From: an uncultured Bartonella sp.
GTDB taxonomy: Bacteria > Pseudomonadota > Alphaproteobacteria > Rhizobiales > Rhizobiaceae
Direction: 5' to 3'
DNA length: 16,783 nt
Assembly: GCA_946481695.1 (NCBI GenBank)
Contig: CAMLON010000037.1
Location: 1 to 16,783 of the forward strand
How positions within the stretch are numbered: position 1 is the stretch's first letter; each line of letters starts with the position of its first letter. The translations under genes and the position numbers were made by a program. Shown one piece after another: positions 15,385-16,783 of this stretch. The notes under the pieces were generated by a model that saw only the letters and a program-made list of their open reading frames with translations, did no database searches and was not told the DNA's origin.

Positions 15385-16011
15385 TCATTCAAGGAAATGG
15401 CATGTTCCTTCATTGACACGTTTGCGAACCCATCTTTCTTCTGCTGACCAGGCGTGATGTTTCCAACCTTTCCAGGTGAAGCCACATATGTAAATTTCCC
15501 ACTCGGTCAAATCGTAGTGGTGTAGGAAATCCCAGATTCCGAGATAGCCGGTTGAAGGAAACCATTCCTTCAGCTTTTCATCTTTAATGCCAATTTCGGC
15601 ACAGGCATCAAGGTAGAATTGTGCAGATTTTATCAGAATATCCTTACCCGCTTCACCGAGAACTTTAATTGCCTGCTTTGTCCAATCGACCCGACGATGT
15701 CTGAATAATTGCGACAGCAAACGCGGACGGGAAAAATAAGTTTTCATGATATAAGGATGGTAGACAAATGTGATCAATTCTGCCTGTTTGAAAAACTTGC
15801 ATTCAAGGAAAGTCGGGTCTTCCAGCTTTTCCTGCATCGGTTTGCCAGAATTACACATCATCAAACAACTTGTCTTCGAACCGCTCCAACCATCAAGCAA
15901 ACGTGGCTGATTGAAGCGTAAAACATAGTCGGCACTGTCTATTTCACGAGAAAGATCTCGCGGTAAATCGGCATTTCCTACAACAATAAACCGTCGTTTT
16001 TGAGTTTTCAT
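15385..16011 (-). CDS. GT29 (sialyltransferase)-like glycosyltransferase
   Basis: The 208-residue protein belongs to a rhizobial family often labelled 'urease operon accessory protein', but no urease gene is near. Its motifs resemble the sialylmotifs of eukaryotic GT29 sialyltransferases. The L-like motif is FIVVGN then IDSADYVLRFN and GSKT (about residues 8-47). The S-like motif is PSTGYLGIW through YICGF (152-178). A VS-like His-x4-Glu is at His186-Glu191. In GT29 these bind the CMP-sugar donor and supply the catalytic histidine. Unlike Golgi enzymes there is no membrane anchor, so it would act in the cytoplasm. It is the first gene of the glycan group, with GT25 and a deacetylase downstream. 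Donor and acceptor are unknown, and CMP-Kdo or another CMP-sugar is possible. The ribosome-binding site is weak (CAGG). Confidence 0.7.
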   Translation of the reverse strand: MKTQKRRFIVVGNADLPRDLSREIDSADYVLRFNQPRLLDGWSGSKTSCLMMCNSGKPMQEKLEDPTFLECKFFKQAELITFVYHPYIMKTYFSRPRLLSQLFRHRRVDWTKQAIKVLGEAGKDILIKSAQFYLDACAEIGIKDEKLKEWFPSTGYLGIWDFLHHYDLTEWEIYICGFTWKGWKHHAWSAEERWVRKRVNEGTCHFLE

Positions 16012-16055
16012 ACGCCTGATCCCAATTATGACGCTTTCGCCCGTTCTTTTTTAGT

Positions 16056-16071
16056 GCATTGATATCAATGC
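16056..16071. promoter_or_regulatory. Perfect 16-bp palindrome upstream of the GT29-like gene
   Basis: GCATTGATATCAATGC reads the same on both strands and lies about 45 bp before the GT29-like start codon. On the minus strand it directly follows TATAC, a possible -10 region. Its position and symmetry fit a dimeric regulator binding site. The regulator is unknown; a LysR-type gene lies upstream on the same strand. Confidence 0.4.
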
Positions 16072-16145
16072 GTATAGTGACCGTTTTTCATGGAAAGAAC
16101 AAAGGATTACGGCATTTTTATTAAAAGAAAAACAAAATAATAACA

Positions 16146-16170
16146 GCTTTTCTAAAAAATTTTTAAAAGC
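16146..16170 (-). terminator. Possible terminator of the LysR-type gene
   Basis: An AT-rich inverted repeat (GCTTTT at 16146-16151 with AAAAGC at 16165-16170, plus inner A/T pairs) lies about 75 bp after the regulator stop codon. On the minus strand it is followed by a T-rich stretch. The stem is weak, so this is tentative. Confidence 0.3.
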
Positions 16171-16244
16171 AACTTCCCGATATTTGTAATTAAACAGCCC
16201 TCCTTTTGTCGAATTTTCGCGCAAACTTCGTTCGACCATATTGA

Positions 16245-16783
16245 TCACGGCGTGCCGTGATATTGCCGTGATAGACGCAACCATTCGCGAGCCGCATAGG
16301 AAAGGTGATTGTTACTGCGCCAGATCAATGCCATATGCCATTCGATCGCTGTATCGGTGATTTCGACGGTTTTAACATTTTTGACATTGCGTTTTTCTGC
16401 AATCATCCTTGGCAAAAACCCCACTCCCATACCGGCTGCAACAAGGCCGAACAAAAAGTCGATCTGACTCGAGCGTGCCGAGACCACCGGCTCCAGCCCC
16501 TTTTCGTGAAAGGCCTCCATCACAAGCGGCGTTAAAGCAAACTGGCTTGCAAAAAGCACAAACGGATATTCGGCAAGCTCTTTGGCTGTGATTCTTTTAC
16601 GATCTCCTGCAAGGCTTGCAGGCATTAACGCGACAACCGGATCGTTGCGCACGTCCTGATAATCGAAGCCACTTGCAATCGGCACCAGAGAACCCGCAAG
16701 TTCGATTTCTCCTGTCCGCACCAGTTCCTCCAATTTTTTACTTCCGTGTTCAACAATATTGATGTCGATTTGCGGGTGTGAAG
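16245..16783 (-). CDS. LysR-type transcriptional regulator, C-terminal part (runs off right end)
   Basis: The frame is open to the right edge of the window, so this is the C-terminal part, about 179 residues ending with TGA at 16245-16247. It is the effector-binding domain of a LysR-type regulator. It opens in HPQIDINIVEHGSKKLEELV, then has the typical ELAGSLVP, DPVVALMPASLA, LAEYPFVLFASQFAL, VAAGMGVGFLPR and WRSNNHLSYAAREWL segments of the periplasmic-binding-protein fold. The N-terminal helix-turn-helix lies outside. An internal TTG at 16733 is not the start. Its targets are unknown; the GT29-like gene 230 bp downstream has a palindrome in its promoter region, but LysR proteins more often control a divergent gene, which would lie outside. 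Confidence 0.9.
   Translation of the reverse strand, partial: SHPQIDINIVEHGSKKLEELVRTGEIELAGSLVPIASGFDYQDVRNDPVVALMPASLAGDRKRITAKELAEYPFVLFASQFALTPLVMEAFHEKGLEPVVSARSSQIDFLFGLVAAGMGVGFLPRMIAEKRNVKNVKTVEITDTAIEWHMALIWRSNNHLSYAAREWLRLSRQYHGTP

Noticed and set aside
15385..16011. A urease-related function for the GT29-like protein
   Set aside because: The label comes from old annotations of relatives. There are no urease or nickel genes in the window and the visible motifs are those of a glycosyltransferase.
16051..16284. 77-codon minus-strand frame overlapping the end of the LysR-type gene
   Set aside because: It overlaps the regulator in another frame, its start has no ribosome-binding site, and its later part translates an AT-rich spacer. 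The GGAGGG inside it is not followed by a start codon.

Overview
The window looks like a chromosomal stretch of an alphaproteobacterium of the order Hyphomicrobiales. The evidence is the rhizobial/Brucella-type ribosomal protein S21 tail, the plant-type glutamate-cysteine ligase next to rsmE, the FUSC-DUF1656-HlyD efflux operon, a baeRF protein that begins with the rhizobial-type N-terminus, and a protein of the family rhizobial genomes call 'urease operon accessory protein'. Base composition is moderate by eye, with coding regions near the mid-40s %GC and very AT-rich spacers. That is lower than Brucella or Rhizobium and suggests a Bartonellaceae-like lineage, perhaps of the bee-gut type; this placement is inference.

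Left part (1-2427): the end of rpsU with a strong intrinsic terminator, then a six-TPR lipoprotein gene on the + strand. A minus-strand gene for a bacterial archaeo-eukaryotic release-factor-like (baeRF) protein converges on it, and two hairpin terminators lie between the two. Middle-left (2428-5059): a 410-bp spacer with an 18-bp tandem repeat and a doubtful small ORF, then gshA and rsmE on the minus strand. rsmE is upstream, so the two are probably co-transcribed as rsmE-gshA.

Centre (5060-9002): a 365-bp divergent spacer with an unexplained + strand terminator, then a tight three-gene efflux operon (FUSC pump, DUF1656 small membrane protein, HlyD adaptor). After it comes a separate 47-residue membrane or secreted protein gene with its own ribosome-binding site and strong terminator. 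Next, on the minus strand, are an aldo/keto reductase, a long gene-poor AT-rich spacer (10344-11014), a YiiM-type MOSC protein and an AsmA-family envelope protein. The last two are adjacent and may be co-transcribed.

Right part (13653-16783): a spacer holding another + strand terminator with no + strand gene before it (a small-RNA candidate), then a minus-strand surface-glycan group. In transcription order this is a glycosyltransferase with GT29 sialyltransferase-like motifs, a GT25 glycosyltransferase and a NodB-type polysaccharide deacetylase. A truncated LysR-type regulator runs off the right end. The three glycan genes plausibly modify lipopolysaccharide or another surface glycan. The GT29-like protein and the non-coding candidates are the observations most worth following. 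There are no CRISPR arrays, insertion sequences, tRNAs or rRNAs that I can support.
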